Virus record (IMG/VR): IMGVR_UViG_3300049783_000355
Location: 1 to 28,579 of that record
Origin: a virus
Direction: 5' to 3' (one strand)
Length of the DNA: 28,579 nucleotides
Shown here: one piece after another, positions 27,375 through 28,579 of the stretch
How the letters are laid out: every line of letters starts with the position of its first letter
How positions within the stretch are numbered: the stretch's first letter is position 1
Made by a program: the position numbers and the translations under genes
The notes under the pieces: model-generated
Seen by the model: only the letters and a program-made list of their open reading frames with translations
Databases searched by the model: none
What the model was told of the DNA's origin: nothing

Positions 27375-28163
27375 ATGGCTACACTGATTAATGAAGAACA
27401 AGAGCGTCAGCAAGACGATGACACTCAAGACAACCTAGATGACTTTGCCGTACCTGAAGAGGTTACACAAGCAGAGCCTGTAGAGGATGTCCCAGAGAAG
27501 TATAGAAACAAAACAGCTGCTGAATTGGTTAAGATGCACCAAGAAGCTGAGTCTCTATCAGGTCGTCAGAGCAATGAGGTTGGTGAACTACGAAGAGTAG
27601 TTGATGATTTTATTACGCAGCAGACAGAACTCTCACAAGACACGCAAGACAATGGCGAAGAGATTGATTACTTCACCGACCCCGAAAAGGCTATAGCAAG
27701 GGCTATTGAGAAGCACCCGTATGTCAAAGAGGCTCAAAAGGCTTCTAAAGAGATGTCAATTACTAGTACGCGATCTAAGCTGCTAGAGAGGCATCCCAAG
27801 ATGGGGGAGTATTTTCAAGACTCTAAGTTTGCTGAGTGGGTTCAGGCCAGTGGTTCCCGTACTAATCGTTTAAGAGACGCTAACGAGAACTTTAACTATG
27901 AAGCTGCTGACGACATTTTCACACAATGGGAAGAGCGTCAAGAGTTAATTAGTCAGACTATGGCATCTGAAACTGACTCTCGTAAGGCTTCTAGTAAGGC
28001 TGCTTCAACAGGCAGTACACGGACAAGCTCTACAGGGAACGGAGGAGGTGGTAAAATCTATCGCCGCATGGACATTATTAAACTTATGAAAGACGACCCT
28101 AACCGATATGAGAAGCTTGGCCCTGAGATCAGGAGAGCTTACGCAGAGGGACGGGTTAAATAA
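27375..28163 (+). CDS. Capsid assembly scaffolding protein
   Basis: The 262-residue protein is strongly acidic at the N-terminus (MATLINEEQERQQDDDTQDN), has the VPEKYRNKTAAELVKMHQEAE segment typical of podovirus scaffolds and a coiled coil at about 60-95. IDYFTDPEKAIARAIEKHPY and the basic C-terminal IYRRMDIIKLMKDDPNRYEKLGP region follow, the latter being the likely capsid contact. A Ser/Gly/Thr-rich linker (about residues 205-225) precedes that end. It sits directly before the capsid gene, as in T7-like and Zobellviridae-type phages. A Shine-Dalgarno (GGAG) lies upstream. Confidence 0.85.
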   Translation: MATLINEEQERQQDDDTQDNLDDFAVPEEVTQAEPVEDVPEKYRNKTAAELVKMHQEAESLSGRQSNEVGELRRVVDDFITQQTELSQDTQDNGEEIDYFTDPEKAIARAIEKHPYVKEAQKASKEMSITSTRSKLLERHPKMGEYFQDSKFAEWVQASGSRTNRLRDANENFNYEAADDIFTQWEERQELISQTMASETDSRKASSKAASTGSTRTSSTGNGGGGKIYRRMDIIKLMKDDPNRYEKLGPEIRRAYAEGRVK

Positions 28164-28178
28164 ACCGGAGAAAGTAAA

Positions 28179-28579
28179 ATGGCTACAAGTACATTCCCGT
28201 CACAAGGCGGTACAGTTGATAACACAAGCTCTGCTAAATTCATCCCAGAACTATGGAGTGATGAGATTCGTGCAGAGTATGAGGCTAATCTAGTCCTAGC
28301 TAATCTCGTTAAAAAGATGAGCATGAAAGGCAAGAAAGGCGATACGCTACACATTCCAGCGCCCATCCGTGGCAGTGCTAATGCAAAAGCTGAAGGAACA
28401 GCGGTTACGTTGCAGAACCAAACTGAAAGCGAGGTTATTGTTACGATTGATAAGCACTTTGAATACTCAAAGCTTATTGAGGACATTACAGGCGTTCAGG
28501 CGCTAGACAGTATGCGAAGGTTCTACACTCAAGACGCTGGTTATGCGCTGGCAACTCAAGTGGACACCGACCTACACGT
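28179..28579 (+). CDS. Major capsid protein, N-terminal part (truncated by window edge)
   Basis: The frame stays open from the ATG at 28179 to the end of the window (133 complete codons plus 2 bases). It begins MATSTFPSQGGTVDNTSSAK and continues with FIPELWSDEIRAEYEANLVL and a Gly/Lys-rich loop (KMSMKGKKGDTLHIPAP). This is the start of an HK97-fold capsid protein of the podovirus type: an N-arm, then a FIPELWSDEI.xxxE.NLVlAxLV pattern. CGGAGAAAG upstream provides a ribosome-binding site (about 7-8 bases). Position after the scaffold gene supports the name. Confidence 0.85.
   Translation, partial: MATSTFPSQGGTVDNTSSAKFIPELWSDEIRAEYEANLVLANLVKKMSMKGKKGDTLHIPAPIRGSANAKAEGTAVTLQNQTESEVIVTIDKHFEYSKLIEDITGVQALDSMRRFYTQDAGYALATQVDTDLH

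Overview
The window looks like part of the genome of a lytic, tailed, podovirus-type bacteriophage. It has a T7-style replication set (family A DNA polymerase, fused primase-helicase, 5'-3' exonuclease, gp2.5-like SSB), a terminase-portal-scaffold-capsid module and large virion proteins, but no RNA polymerase, integrase or repressor. Promoters that can be read by eye are host sigma70-type with 16-17 bp spacers. The B12-dependent ribonucleotide reductase together with these genes and two opposed gene blocks recalls marine podoviruses of the Zobellviridae/'Cobavirus' type that infect proteobacteria. That placement is inference from gene content, not from a search.

Layout. (1) 1-3951, + strand: the end of the late operon, with two large proteins that are probably virion or DNA-ejection proteins. 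(2) 3961-3985: a hairpin where the two blocks converge, best read as a terminator for the leftward block. (3) 4001-21640, - strand: a tightly packed early/replication operon with many ATGA, TTGA or TAATG start-stop overlaps. Read in its direction of transcription it runs: small early proteins, a DnaN-like clamp, primase-helicase, a cytosine methyltransferase-like protein, DNA polymerase, a papain-like protease, SSB, exonuclease, HNH endonuclease, metallophosphoesterase, a DUF3310 protein, class II ribonucleotide reductase, and an orphan HigA-like fragment. (4) 21641-22533: a divergent control region of about 0.9 kb with a leftward promoter near 21.7 kb and rightward promoters near 22.3 and 22.5 kb. 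(5) 22534-28579, + strand: a TerS-like protein, M15 endolysin, TerL, portal, small proteins behind an internal promoter, scaffold, and the start of the major capsid protein. The + block leaves the right edge and re-enters at the left edge, so the window appears to be cut from a circularly arranged genome, with the tail genes missing between the edges.

How the genes fit together. The RNR and the DUF3310 protein would supply nucleotides. Primase-helicase, polymerase, SSB and exonuclease would form a T7-like replisome. Two features depart from T7: the polymerase lacks most of the thioredoxin-binding insertion, and a small two-domain beta-clamp-like protein is encoded early. The terminase, portal, scaffold and capsid genes build the head.

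Most unusual signals: the shortened beta-clamp paired with a polymerase lacking the thioredoxin loop; a Gln at the polymerase steric-gate position; an intracellular papain-like protease; and two rightward promoters inside the leftward operon, each followed by a nearly identical 34-nt segment (30/34 identical) that encodes no protein.
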